NCBI GenBank assembly: GCA_963921195.1
Contig: OY992540.1
Location: 16,685,136-16,749,135, forward strand
Source of the DNA: Pegoplata infirma
Lineage: Eukaryota; Arthropoda; Insecta; Diptera; Anthomyiidae
Length of the DNA: 64,000 bases
Direction: 5' to 3'
Made by a program: the position numbers and the translations under genes. The notes under the pieces were generated by a model. That model was not told the origin of the DNA, did no database searches, and was given only the letters and a program-made list of their open reading frames with translations. Positions 43,958 to 54,589 of this stretch are shown piece after piece (position 1 is the first letter of the stretch; each line of letters starts with the position of its first letter).

Positions 43958-44604
43958 TATACCCTCCACTTAGTGATAGAGGGTATATATAAGTTTGTCA
44001 TTCCGTTTGTAACTCATCGAAATATCGGTCTGGGACCCCATAAAGTATATATATTCATGATGCCCGATCGATTTTAAGACATTCTAGCGATGTCCGTCTG
44101 TCCGTCTGTCCGTCTGTCCGTCTGTCCGTCTGTCCGTCTGTCTGTCTGTTGAAAATGCTCTCGCGTACAAAATATTGCACAGAGATAAATGAAACTTAAC
44201 ATATATATTGGAAGTTCTCCCGAGAAGTTTGGTATTGCATTTGAGCGATATCGGTTCAGCGGTTCAAAAGTTATGAACGAAAATGTAAGCACACCTCAAA
44301 AACTTTAGTACATTCAACATAACCTAAAAATACAAAATGCTTTAATTCGGCTTCTGGTTGACATATGTGAACATAATTGAACACCAAATGGTATTTAAAC
44401 AAGTACGAACATATTTTTTGACAAAAAAAGAAAAAAATCGCGGATTTTTTTTTACCAAAATTTTTTTTTGCGGAAATTTTTTTTTAATTTTTTTTTTTTT
44501 TCAAAAGTAATTTCCTTTTAAATAAAGTTGTTTGCAATAATCTTTTTGAAATTGTGGAGGGTATCACTACATTCGGCAAGGCCGAATTTAACTTTTTAAC
44601 TTGT
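43958..44604 (+). mobile_element. HINE/DINE-1-like element, long subtype
   Basis: Plus strand: TATACCCTCCACTTAGTGAT with GAGGGTATATATAAG as the terminal inverted pair, ACCCCATAAAGTATATATAT, GTCTGTCCGTCTGTCCGTCT microsatellite (44093-44147), one GGTTCAAAAGTTATGAACG segment, AT-rich DNA, 3' stem-loop ATTCGGCAAGGCCGAAT and TTAACTTGT end. Confidence 0.87.
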
Positions 44605-45689
44605 TTTAATTTAATTTTTGTTTAAACTACTTTATGACCATTGTAAAGTGTCTTTCAAACGGCTTGTTATTGAGTAATTTAAATGCCAAACATGACATAT
44701 GAAAAAAAAGACAACCAGAAAACCGATGACCATAAATAGTAACGATGATTGTACTTAATTTATTTATTATTATATTTTTATTACAAAGAAATCAAACAAA
44801 AAATAAATTAAATAAATTTGTACCCCTTTACAAAAAAAACACGTACTGAAATAAAAAAATAAACACGCATTATTTTAATTTTTTTCCATCAAAATACCAT
44901 AATAAATTTTTATTTTGTATTTCTTTTTAATATAATTTTTAATTTTTAATCATTTCATCAGTTAACGATAATAATTTTAAAATTTTAGATTAACTATACC
45001 TTGACTTTAACGATTGTTCTGTTAATAAATGTTACCTTTACAGTTTACTGTCAAAATTAACAGATGTTAACAGAACGAAAGTTTCAAGTCACAGAATAAT
45101 CACTAAAAATCTTTTACAGCATTTTATTTTTGTTTTTTTTTTTTACAATCAAATAATAAATAAATAAGACTTATTAAGTAAATAGGAAAATTATAATTAT
45201 TTTATTACAATAAGTTTTTGTTTTTTTTGTTTTTATTTTAAAATTAGAAAAATTTTGCTTCAAAATTTTTATTTTATTTTTTATATAAATCGTATACATT
45301 TTATTATTTTTTATTTTGTTTTAAGCAAAATTTATTTCAAAAAGCACCCTAAAAATAGAAAGTTTAAATTTAATATATTAATTTTTTTACAAATTATATT
45401 TTTTTTTCAAAATTTCCTAAAGATAGTTTTTGGATTTTTTATTTAAAATTTACAGTTTTCTTAAAAATTTTAGATTTATATAGCTAAAATTATCGTGGTT
45501 AAGCGTTAAAACTAGGAAATGCTATATTTTTTTTCACTGGTTAAATATGTCTTCTAAAGATTACTGATTTTTTGAATAATTTTTTGTTAGTTTTCAACTG
45601 ATTTTTGACTTTAAGCAAAAAAAAAAAAAGATGTGCTTAAAATTTGGATAATCTTTCCCAAAATATATGTTTTAGGATTTTCTACTATG
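44605..45689. other. AT-rich DNA, no feature recognised
   Basis: Very AT-rich with A/T runs. The only moderately complex stretch (44980-45110) shows repeated GTTAACA/TGTTAAC motifs. No gene supported. Confidence 0.45.
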
Positions 45690-45734
45690 TATATATGGGG
45701 CATTCCATGTCAAATCGGACACTTTGAATTTTTT

Positions 45735-45901
45735 TATACCCTCCACTCTAGTGATAGAGGGTATATATAAGTTTGTCATTCCGTTTGTAACACCTCGAAA
45801 TATTGGTCTAGGACCCCATAAAGTATATATATTCATGATCCTCGATCGATTTTAAGACGATCTAGCGATGTCCGTCCGTCCGTCCGTCCGTCCGTCTGTC
45901 C

Positions 45902-45935
<34 letters not shown>

Positions 45936-46895
45936 TGAAAACACGCTAACTTTTGAAAGACTCTACGGAGGCTCCTGAAGTTTGGCATATATGTTGGGCA
46001 TTTACCTGGTCAGGTTGGTATTGCAATCCAGCGAAATCGGTCCAGTGGTTCAAAAGTTATGAGCAAAAGACTGAATTTCGGCAAGGGTTTTTTGTGAATT
46101 TACGCTATAAAAAACACTATAACTTTCGACAGGCAATTTGGATGATGCTGAAGCTGGGCATTTATATTTGTCGTTCCTCGAGCCTAGTTCGTATTGAATT
46201 TCAGCCAAATCGGTCCAGTGGTTCAAAAGTTATTAGCAAAACCGTGAATTTCAGATTAGCTTCCCCTTAAATTCACGTGTTGAAAACCCGTTAAACCTGT
46301 TTTAAAAATATTGGTAAGTCAAAAAAATATTTTGCAACGTATTTTTGTCACTCAAAAATATTTTAATACCAAAACAAAAAAAAAAGTGGACCCGAAAAAA
46401 ATTTTACACTCAAAAAAAATTTTACACTCAAAAAAAAAATTAGTAATTTTTTTTTTTTCAAAAATTGCTAAAAAAAAGTTTTTTTACACAAAATAAAATA
46501 TTTCTAATCAAAAATGTTACTTCAGTAGACCCGAAAAAAATTTTACACTCAAAAAAAATTTTACACTCAAAAAAATTTTTTTTTTTTCAAAAATTTGCAA
46601 CTTATTTTTGTCACTCAAAAATATTTTAATACCAAAACAAAAAAAAAGTGGACCCGAAAAAAATTTTACACTCAAAAAAAATTTTACACTCAAAAAAAAA
46701 TTTACACTCAAAAAGAAATTAGTATTTTTTTTTTTTTTTCAAAAATTGCTAAAAAAAAGTTTTTTTTACACAAAATAAAATATTTCTAATCAAAAATTTT
46801 ATTTTTTCACGTTAGAAAATTTACTATCACTGAAAAAGGGCATTGTGGAGGGTATTCATAGATTCGGCCAAGTCGAATTTAACTTTTCTACTTGT
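45735..46895 (+). mobile_element. HINE/DINE-1-like element, long subtype
   Basis: Plus strand: TATACCCTCCACTCTAGTG hairpin, ACCCCATAAAGTATATATAT, GTCCGTCCGTCCGTCTGTCC microsatellite (45867-45934), two internal ~120-bp repeats with GGTCCAGTGGTTCAAAAGTT, a further local duplication of GTGGACCCGAAAAAAATTTT blocks (46380-46800), and the 3' stem-loop ATTCGGCCAAGTCGAAT, CTACTTGT. Closely related to 38870-39746. Confidence 0.88.
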
Positions 46896-48165
46896 TTTTT
46901 TTTAGATTTTCCCAATTTGTTTACAGTCTTAAGTACCCTTCGAAAACTCATTCGTGGTAAATTTTCAGATTTTTTTGATGACCCGTTCAAAAGATATCGA
47001 ATTTTTAAAAATTGGTAGTTTGTTCCTTTACTCAAACTTCTATTACTCATAACTTCTTCAATAATGGTCCAAATTTCAATTTTTTTTTTTAATTTTTTGT
47101 TTTTTACGTACTTTAAAAAAAAATCCCCAAAAATTCTTAAAAGCGCTCTAGTATGCGATTTTTTAGTTTTAAAATTTAAATCTCATTTTTGAAAATGTTT
47201 GTACACTTCGATTTTTTTAAATTTTTTTGGTGTAAAACTTCTATCGATTCTACAAATTTTTTGCCCAGGAGGATCGTGGGATAACGATTTTTACTATTTT
47301 TTAAAATTTTTTGAAAAAATTTTATGGTAAATTTCCAATCTTAAAATCAATTCTACTGCTCCAATGGTGCGTCATAGAGGGGTCCTATATGAGACCGACC
47401 CCCATTAATTTTTGCGTCTTAACATTTTTTTGGAACAAACTAATACCCTATCTCCAATTTCTAAGGGGGCTCCCACACAAAACGAAATTTTTTTAAAAAT
47501 TTGCTCCAACTGCTCTTACTGCCCTAATAGTGCCGTTAGAGCAACAAAATGTATGACCGACCCACAATATTTTTTTAGTCCAAACATTTTCTCCAAACAC
47601 ACCTACCCTCTATCTCTAATTGTTAAGGCGGTCCCCATACATTTTTTTCTATTTTTTGTAAATTTGTTTTATTTAATCAGCTTCTACCGGTCCAATGGTG
47701 CGAACGAGAGGGGTCATTTGTGAGAACCACCCCCATTTATTTTTACCCTACAACCCCCCCCTACAACCACTCCCTAAGTAGGCTACAAATAACAGTTGGA
47801 GCAAATTTTATTTTTAGGGAGTGGAGATAGGGCGTAAGTATGTTTTAAAAAAATGTTGTAGGGTAAAAATAAATGGGGTTTCGGTCTTACTAATGACCCT
47901 CTCTAACGCACCATTGGACCGATAGAAGCTGATTAAATAAAACAAATTTACAAAAAATAAAAAAAATTGTATGGGGACCGCCTTAACAGTTAAAGATAGG
48001 GGGTAGGTGGTTTAAAGAAAATGTTTGGACTAAAAAAATATTGTGGATCGGTCATACATTTTGTTGCTCTAAGGGCACTATTAGGGCAGTTAGAGCGGTT
48101 GGAGCAAATTTTAAAAAATGTCGTTTTGTGTGGGAGGCCCCTAAGAAATTGGAGATAGGGTATTG

Positions 48166-51012
48166 TTTTAGTGGAAACCTGGCTTAATTCTGATTTTAAT
48201 GATGAGGAGTTTTTGGAGACGTCTACATATCAAGTGTACCGTAAGGATAGAGATTATGTTAAAGCTAATTGCTCTAAAGGAGGTGGCGTAATAATTGCTG
48301 TATAAAGATGTTTGCTGTCTTCGCTTTGTATTTTATCGAATTCTGATTCATTGCTGGATCAGCTATGCATATCCTTGTCGGGATTAAAGGGTAATATTAT
48401 TTTAAATGTTTCTTATATTCCGCCTAGTAGTTCTGATGTCTTATACGATGCTCATGTTCAAAATATTATTGACGTGACATCTAGATTTGATGATTATGAG
48501 TTAGTAGTTTTGGGTGATTTTAACCTCTCAAAAGTTGCGTGGTCCTTATTGCCAGAATCTAACTGTTTAAGTCCCTCTAATGTTAATAATTCTTTTGAAA
48601 TCAATGTAATTGATAGCTTTTTTAGTTTGGATTTGATACAAATCAACAAGTTTTTTAATCGTTTGAATAAAATATTAGATCTTGTTTTTATAAGTAGAGA
48701 TCTGAAATTCGATATTGATGAATCTCCGTTTCCTTTTTGTTGTGCTGATATGCACCATGTTGCGTTGGAGTTAAAAATCGAGTTTTTTTCTTACTCCAAT
48801 CTTAGTAATGAAAGCTTGCTTGAATATGATTTTAATAAGTGTAATTTTGATCTTGTTAATTTGGTAATTCAGGAGGTGAATTGGTTTCAGATCTTTGCTA
48901 ATAAACAAGCTTCGGATTGTTATGAAATTTTTTTAAATACAATAAATGGCATTTGCGCCGCGTATATACCTCATTTAAAGCCCAGAATTCATAAATTGCC
49001 TTGGTATACTAAAGGTTTAAAGAAATTGAAAAATTTGCGAAATAAGCATTATTTAAAATTTAGGTCTACAAATAGTCTGGATCAAAAAAATTTATATGAA
49101 CATTATTCCAGAGAGTTTAATTTTCTTAATAAATTTTTGTATAAGCAATATATCCTCGGTTTTGAAACTAATATTAAGGAAAATCCTAAATCTTTTTGGA
49201 ATTTCATTAATTCAAAAAGAACATGTTCGAATTATCCTTCTAAAATGTTTTATGAAGATAAAATTTCTAATTCGTCATTGGAATCAGTTAATTTGTTTGC
49301 TGATTTTTTTAGCTCAAATTTTGTTTCAGACGATTTTTTTAATGGAAGTCATACTACTTATACTCATATGAGTGCAAATTTAAATTTTGGAATGTTACAG
49401 TTAGTGGAAGATGATGTTTTATTTGGAATATCTAAATTAAAATCTACTTTCAGAATGGATAATGATGGCATTTCAGCATTCTTTCTTAAAAATTGCGTTA
49501 ATTCTTTATCTCTTCCATTACTGTATATTTTAAATTGTTCTTTAAAGGAAGGCGTTTTTATTGACAGGTGGAAGGTCGCTTCGATTAATCCTATATTTAA
49601 ATCAGGAGCTAAGGATAGTGTGATTAATTATAGACCGATTTCAAAGTTATGTGTTATAGCTAAAGTTTTTGAACATATTGTTTTTGAGAAAATGTACTTC
49701 TCAGTTAAGAGTATTATCTCACCTGCTCAACATGGTTTCGTTAGGAATCGCTCTACCGTTACAAATTTAACTAGTTTTTCTCAGTATTGTATATCTAATA
49801 TGGAGCTTGGCTTTCAGATTGATACACTTTATACTGATCTTTCTAAAGCTTTCGACAGGGTTTCACATAAAATTCTTCTTTTTAAACTTAATGCGTTGGG
49901 ATTTCATTCTACGTTTTTAGATTGGATCAAATCATATTTGTTCAATCGAATTTGCTTTGTGTCTATTGACTCATTTAAGTCATATTCGTATGTTGCTACC
50001 TCTGGGATTCCCCAGGGTAGCATTTTAGGCCCATTGTTATTTATTTTATTTATTAATGATATATCAGCTAATGTTATGTGGTCCAAAGTTTTACTATATG
50101 CTGATGACCTTAAAATTTTTCTGAGCATTAAATCGCCACTTGATTCTTTTCATTTGCAAGAGGATTTAAATGTAATTGTTGAATGGTGCTTCAAAAATTG
50201 TTTACAAATTAATATTTCTAAATGCAATTATGTTTGTTTTTCTAAATCAGTTTCTCCCATATTCAACTTGTACTTCATTAACAATATCCCTTTGGAAGCT
50301 GTTAATGAAGTTAAGGATTTAGGGGTTATTTTTGATTCCAAATTTACGTTTATAAATCATATAAATTCAATCATTCCAAAATCTTATTCTTTGCTGGCTT
50401 TCATTAAAAGGAATTGTCGAGGCTTTTCTGATGTGTATACTTGGAAATTAATTTATACTTCTTTAGTAAGGTCCAAGTTAGAGTATGGCAGTATTGTTTG
50501 GTCGCCATTTTATGACAATAATATTTTAAGAATTGAAAGAATTCAAAAAAATTTTGTAAAATATGCTTTTAAATCGATTAATTTTTTGGATCCTCAACCT
50601 TCATATATTGATAAATGTAGATTCATTCATTTGGAAACACTCGAGAATAGAAGAGATCGTTTATTAATAATGTTTCTTTACAAATTAATTTGTGGACTTG
50701 TGGATTGTCCAATTTTGCTTCAAAGTGTAAATTTTAAGGTACCAGATTTGCGTTGCAATGATGTATTTAATGTTCCTGTTCATAGAACGAATTATGCAGC
50801 AAATGAACCTATTATTCGGGCTTTAAATGAGTTTAATAGAATATCTAGTACTAAATATGTTAATTATTCAGTTAAGCTACATTTTAGTGATTCATTTTGT
50901 AAATTTTGTAATTCACTAGATTTAATTTACTTTTAATATAATTTACTTTTAATTTAAGTTCTAGTCTGTAAGGAATTTATTCCATAGACTCAAATAAATA
51001 AATAGACTCAAA
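48166..51012 (+). mobile_element. Jockey/CR1-like LINE, 5'-truncated
   Basis: Endonuclease sequence starts abruptly (VETWLNS at 48171) straight after foldback sequence ending GGAGATAGGGTATT, and the 3' end reads AATAAATAAATAGACTC before the foldback resumes AAAAAAATGTTAAGACG. Comparison with the other foldback arm shows that a few host bases (around AGTTTGTTCC) were lost at the target. Truncation at the 5' end is usual for LINE insertion. Confidence 0.88.
48312..50936 (+). CDS. LINE endonuclease-reverse transcriptase polyprotein (truncated at the N-terminus)
   Basis: An 874-codon open frame, the longest in the window. It shows AP-type endonuclease motifs (YIPPSS at 35-40, GDFN at 68-71, LDLVFISRD near 122-130, DMHHVAL near 146-152). 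An RT follows, with motifs NYRPISKLCVIAKVFEH, QHGFVRNRSTVTNL, DLSKAFDRVSHK (about 507), SGIPQGSILGPLLF (about 563) and the intact catalytic YADD (about 596-599). A C-terminal jockey-type region follows (RSKLEYGSIVWSP, RIQKNFVKYAF). The listed start is a TTG just after a TAA (48303-48305). Upstream, the same frame continues the endonuclease (VETWLNS...KGGGVIIAV) from 48171, so the true frame was longer and is cut by truncation plus one stop. The RT itself looks undamaged. It would copy LINE RNA into DNA at nicked target sites. A non-LTR family member beyond reasonable doubt; jockey versus CR1 clade is not settled. Confidence 0.92.
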   Translation: MLSSLCILSNSDSLLDQLCISLSGLKGNIILNVSYIPPSSSDVLYDAHVQNIIDVTSRFDDYELVVLGDFNLSKVAWSLLPESNCLSPSNVNNSFEINVIDSFFSLDLIQINKFFNRLNKILDLVFISRDLKFDIDESPFPFCCADMHHVALELKIEFFSYSNLSNESLLEYDFNKCNFDLVNLVIQEVNWFQIFANKQASDCYEIFLNTINGICAAYIPHLKPRIHKLPWYTKGLKKLKNLRNKHYLKFRSTNSLDQKNLYEHYSREFNFLNKFLYKQYILGFETNIKENPKSFWNFINSKRTCSNYPSKMFYEDKISNSSLESVNLFADFFSSNFVSDDFFNGSHTTYTHMSANLNFGMLQLVEDDVLFGISKLKSTFRMDNDGISAFFLKNCVNSLSLPLLYILNCSLKEGVFIDRWKVASINPIFKSGAKDSVINYRPISKLCVIAKVFEHIVFEKMYFSVKSIISPAQHGFVRNRSTVTNLTSFSQYCISNMELGFQIDTLYTDLSKAFDRVSHKILLFKLNALGFHSTFLDWIKSYLFNRICFVSIDSFKSYSYVATSGIPQGSILGPLLFILFINDISANVMWSKVLLYADDLKIFLSIKSPLDSFHLQEDLNVIVEWCFKNCLQINISKCNYVCFSKSVSPIFNLYFINNIPLEAVNEVKDLGVIFDSKFTFINHINSIIPKSYSLLAFIKRNCRGFSDVYTWKLIYTSLVRSKLEYGSIVWSPFYDNNILRIERIQKNFVKYAFKSINFLDPQPSYIDKCRFIHLETLENRRDRLLIMFLYKLICGLVDCPILLQSVNFKVPDLRCNDVFNVPVHRTNYAANEPIIRALNEFNRISSTKYVNYSVKLHFSDSFCKFCNSLDLIYF

Positions 51013-51274
51013 AAAATGTTAAGACGAAAAAATTAATGGGGGTCGGTCTTATGATGCACCGTTCGAGCAGTAGAAATGATTTTAAGATTGGAAAATTACA
51101 ATAAAATTTTTTCAAAAAATTTTAAAAAATAGTAATAATCGTTATCCCACTATCCTCCTAGGCAAAAAATTTGTAGAATCGATAGAAGTTTTACACAAAA
51201 AAATTTCAAAAAATCTAAGAGTATTTTCAGAAAGTTCAATCCAATGTTCAGATTTTATTTACTTTTCCAATTTA

Positions 51275-51437
51275 TTTACAAATCATTTTTTTTTTAATAA
51301 TTTAAACCTATCCGAGAACTGGTAACAATGACCGTCGTCTCGTTATAGCGAAAATGACCAAGGGTTTTGGTGGGAATCGAACCCAAGACCCCCTATTTCA
51401 TAGGCTAGCACGCTACCAACTAACCTACAGGGGCAAA
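51275..51437 (-). mobile_element. tRNA-derived SINE, minus strand
   Basis: The minus strand has an A-box-like GGTTAGTTGGTAGC and a perfect B-box GGTTCGATTCC (51373-51383 complement), then CGCTATAACGAGACGACGGT and a tail GATTTGTAAATAAATTGG. The same body occurs at 62528-62683, so it is a dispersed family rather than a tRNA gene. Inserted in the right arm of the foldback at 45690-51789. The 3' limit is approximate. Confidence 0.75.
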
Positions 51438-51785
51438 CATTTTTAAAAATGAGATTTAAATTTTAAAACTTAAAAATCGCATACAAGAGCGCTTTTAAGA
51501 ATTTGTTGGGATTTTTTTTTAAAGTACGTAAAAAAACAAAAATTTTGAAAAAAAAAAATTTGAAATTTGGACCACTATTGAAGAAGTTATGAGTAAAAGA
51601 AGTTTGAGTAAAGGAACAAACTACCAATTTTTAAAAATTCGATATCTTTTGAACGGGTCATCAAAAAAATCTGAAAATTTACCACGAAGGAGTTTTCGAA
51701 GGGTACTAAAAACTGTAAACAAATTGGGAAAATCTAACAAAAAAAAAAATTTCAGAGTGTCCGATTTGACATGGAATGCCCCATA

Positions 51786-52150
51786 TATATTGATGATCCT
51801 CGATCGATTTTAAGACGATCTAGCGATGTCCGTCCGTCTGTCTGTCTGTTGAAAACACGCTAACTTTGGAAAGACTTTACGGAGGCTCCCAAAATTTGGC
51901 ATAAATGTTGGGCATTTACCTGGTCAGGTTGGTATTGCAATCCAGCGAAATCGGTCAACTGGTTCAAAAGTTATGAACAAAAGACTGAATTTCGGCAAGG
52001 GGTTTTTCGTGAATTTACGAGATAAAAAAACACGCTAATTTTGGAAGGTAATTCTGAGAATGCTGAAGCTTGGCATATAAACTTGTCGTTCCCCTGGCCT
52101 GGTTCGAATTTCAACCAAATCCGTCAAGTGGTTCAAAAGTTATAGCAAAA
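51786..52150 (+). mobile_element. HINE/DINE-1-like fragment
   Basis: Starts at TTGATGATCCTCGATCGATT, continues GTCCGTCCGTCTGTCTGTCT, TTGAAAACACGCTAACTTTG and two GGTTCAAAAGTTAT segments, matching the middle of 45735-46895. Both HINE ends are missing. Its left edge coincides with the foldback end at a shared CCCCATA. Confidence 0.75.
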
Positions 52151-52233
52151 CCTAATCAGAATCAAATTACGTCGCGTTTGACGTGAAATAAACAAAAACA
52201 TTTAATTTGATATTTTTATGTCAGCTTGATGTA
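52150..52233. repeat. Fragment related to the MITE at 80-262
   Basis: CAGAATCAAATTACGTCGCG resembles CTGAATCAAATTGCGTCGCG at 93-112, followed by TTGACGTGAAATAAACAAAA. One end only. Confidence 0.5.
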
Positions 52234-52235
52234 GA

Positions 52236-52820
52236 ACAAGTAAAAAATATGGAGGGGATCACTAAATTCGGCCTTTCCGAATGTAGTGATCCCCTCCATA
52301 TTTTCAAAAAGATTATTGCAAAAAACTTTTTTTTAAAAGGAAATTATTTTTGAAAAAAAAAATTTCCGCGAAAAAAAAATCCGCGATTTTTTTCTTTTCT
52401 TGTCAAAAAATAGGTTCGTACTTGTTTTAATCCATTTGGTGTTCAATTATGTTCACATATGTAAGTCAACTAGCAGCTGAATTAAAGCATTTTGTATTTT
52501 TAAGTTATGTTGAATGTACTCAAATTTTTGAGGTGTCCTTACATTTTCGTTCATAACTTTTGAACCGCTGAACCGATATCGCTCAAATGCAATACCAAAC
52601 TTCTCGGGAGAACTAAATATGTTAAGTTTCAGTCATCTCCGTGTAATATTTTGGCCGTGATCACCATTTCCACAGACAGACGGACATCGCTAGAATGTCT
52701 TAAAATCGATCGGGGATTATGAATATATATACTTTATGGGGTCCCAGACCGATATTTCGATGAGTTACAAACGGAATGACAAACTTATAAATACCCTCTA
52801 TCACTAAAGTGGAGGGTATA
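52236..52820 (-). mobile_element. HINE/DINE-1-like element with enlarged 3' palindrome
   Basis: Minus strand: TATACCCTCCACTTTAGTGA hairpin, ACCCCATAAAGTATATATAT, a very short microsatellite (GTCCGTCTGTCTG), GGTTCAAAAGTTATGAACG and CTTGT end. Unlike relatives, the 3' stem-loop is extended: AATATGGAGGGGATCACTA and its complement surround the ATTCGG core (52247-52305), giving a ~58-bp perfect palindrome. Confidence 0.82.
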
Positions 52821-53100
52821 AAAATAATTTCGCATTTAATTTTTTGCTTCAAGTCAAATAATATCAGTCGTTCACTAAGTTTTCTTTGTCTACATTATTA
52901 AAATGTTAAAAAAAAAATTTTAAATGTTAAAAAAAAAAATTAAAAATAAAAAAAAATAATAAATTAAATAAGCAAATTTTTTTTTTGTTTTCTAACTATT
53001 ATACAATTAAATTTTAACAATATCTTTGTGTTTTTTTTTTTTTTTTGTTGCTTGTGTTGTATTCATTTGTGCGTTTTTTGTTATTCAAACATTCAAATGT
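52821..53100 (-). other. Presumed 3' UTR / downstream flank of mab-21
   Basis: The ~280 bases beyond the mab-21 stop are AT-rich with long A/T runs. No confident polyadenylation signal on the minus strand can be picked out. Transcript end not determined. Confidence 0.35.
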
Positions 53101-53450
53101 TTACAATTCCTCCAAACATCGTGCATTTGTTAACATAATACGTGTTAAACGCCAAACTTGTTTGGCGGCATTTTCTAAAGCACCCGGTGATTTGCCTTTA
53201 AATAAATCCATATTTGGCAGAAAATAATGTGGACACCGACGGCACTGCAGACATGATATCAATTGCAGGAATATACCATTTATACGATCGGCAATACAAT
53301 TTTCTTCCCATTCCATTTCACGGGGATGTTTTTCACATTCATAGAGGAGTAGTGTCTTTAGGTGATACGAAGTAACCGGATTACCAGGTAAATCTAGATG
53401 ACGATCACGCAGGGTTTTTAAAATACTTAAACATCTACGACGGCTGGCAC
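53101..53450 (-). CDS. mab-21: mab-21 orthologue, last coding exon
   Basis: The minus strand encodes 115 full codons plus a split glycine codon, ending NARCLEEL and TAA (53101-53103). The segment is the C-terminal half of the Mab-21 domain. Recognisable family blocks are CLSILKTLRDRHLDLPGNP, YHLKTLLLYECEKHP, GIFLQLISCLQCRRCPHYF, LPNMDLFKGKS and AAKQVWRLTR. A splice acceptor (pyrimidine tract, TTTTTAG) ends at 53451-53452, so the exon begins at 53450 in phase 1. The longer open frame to 53529 is intron read-through. Mab-21 proteins share a nucleotidyltransferase-like fold with cGAS and act in eye and sensory-organ development in animals. The fly protein's enzymatic activity is unknown. Upstream exons are not in the window, so they lie beyond 64000 and the intron would exceed 10.5 kb. 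Base composition is markedly less AT-rich than the surroundings and the frame is intact. Confidence 0.93.
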
Positions 53451-53592
53451 CTAAAAAGAAATAAAAAGAAAAAAAATATTGATGAAATGAATAAATAAAA
53501 TTATAATAGAAGAGAATATGTATGCTCATTTAGGGTTGCCAGACTTAGGAATTTATTCCGAGAGTTACGGATTTCACATGAACCGTAAAAAA

Positions 53593-54478
53593 ACAAGTTA
53601 GAAAGTTATAGTCGGTCAAGACCGGCCAAATAATACCCTACACCAGGGGGGTAATTGTGTAATTCGATTCGAAAGAAACTGTTCGAATTCGGAAAATTTT
53701 GATCCTTTGTAAAATGTAACTCGCTATGAGAAAAATATTTTTTTGTTTATTTTTAGAATAAAAGGATAAACATTAATATGCCAAAAGATTTTCGCTCAAA
53801 TAAAAATTATTTTAGGTACTTTAAATTGGAATCAAAAATGTCGTTCGAATAGCTTCTCTTTTCGAATCGAAATAAACAATTACCCCCCAGAGTTTCCCGG
53901 AAAATGGGTTCCTAGTTCAAATATGGACCCCTTGAATCTATATATTGTCAAATCTTTAATAAATGTAAAAAACACTCACAAATCAAATTTGAGTGAAATA
54001 GGCTTCTATTTGTTGCCAATAAACCGCTTTATATGTATATGGGGCAACATTTTTACCAGGGGCCTAAGTCCAAAAATTGTCCGATAGTAATCGAATTTGA
54101 TAATATTATTAAAGTACGCGCTAAACATACAACAAACAAAATTTTTTTAATTTTTTTAATTTTTTATTTTTTTTATTTTTTTAATTAAATATTTTCTATT
54201 TTCATGAAATTTGAGAGATTTATGTGGTAATCGGGAACGTTGTTTGTATGGGGGCTACAAGAAGAGCTTGTCCGATACCTTTAAAATTCGGAATGGTGAT
54301 TTGTGAAGACAAAACACGTTTACCTGCCAAATTTTAAATATATACCTAATATAATACGGTTATTAGACTCATTTGAGCCAAAACTAAAGAGGACCTTTGT
54401 ATGGACCAATATTTCGGGTAGTTACAAACATCAGCACAAACTCATTATACCCTGTAACACAGTGTGGTGTAGGGTATA
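53593..54478 (-). mobile_element. HINE/DINE-1-like element, third subtype
   Basis: Minus strand: TATACCCTACACCACACTGT, GGGTATAATGAGTTTGTGC, then long unique AT-rich DNA with no (GTCY)n block, and a 3' stem-loop GGCCGGTCTTGACCGACT with TAACTTGT end. Shares the frame of the other HINEs but not their sequence core. Lies 143 bp upstream of the mab-21 exon, within its intron. Confidence 0.72.
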
Positions 54479-54589
54479 AAAAGTTAAATCGGTCGAACGG
54501 GTTTGGAATACTATTTATAATTTGAAAAGACGGATGTTCCTACATTTAAGAATTAAAAAAAAAAAAATGTCTCTAAATTGCTTTCCCTC

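Larger units (their letters stand above)
45690..51789. mobile_element. Large foldback element, interrupted three times
   Basis: Outer ends ATGGGGCATTCCATGTCAAA (left) and its complement ending at about 51789. The arms pair over ~1.2 kb: GATTTTCCCAATTTGTTTAC, CTACCAATTTTTAAAAATTC, GCGCTCTAGTATGCGATTTT, ACTTCTATCGATTC, GACCGACCCCCATTAATTTT and their complements. A central inverted pair reads CTAATAGTGCCGTTAGAGCA. Insertions are a HINE (45735-46895, left arm), a LINE (48166-51012, right arm) and a SINE (about 51275-51437, right arm). No transposase found. Confidence 0.8.

Noticed and set aside
53045..53227. 60-residue plus-strand frame
   Set aside because: Antisense shadow of the mab-21 exon. 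The minus strand carries the conserved protein.
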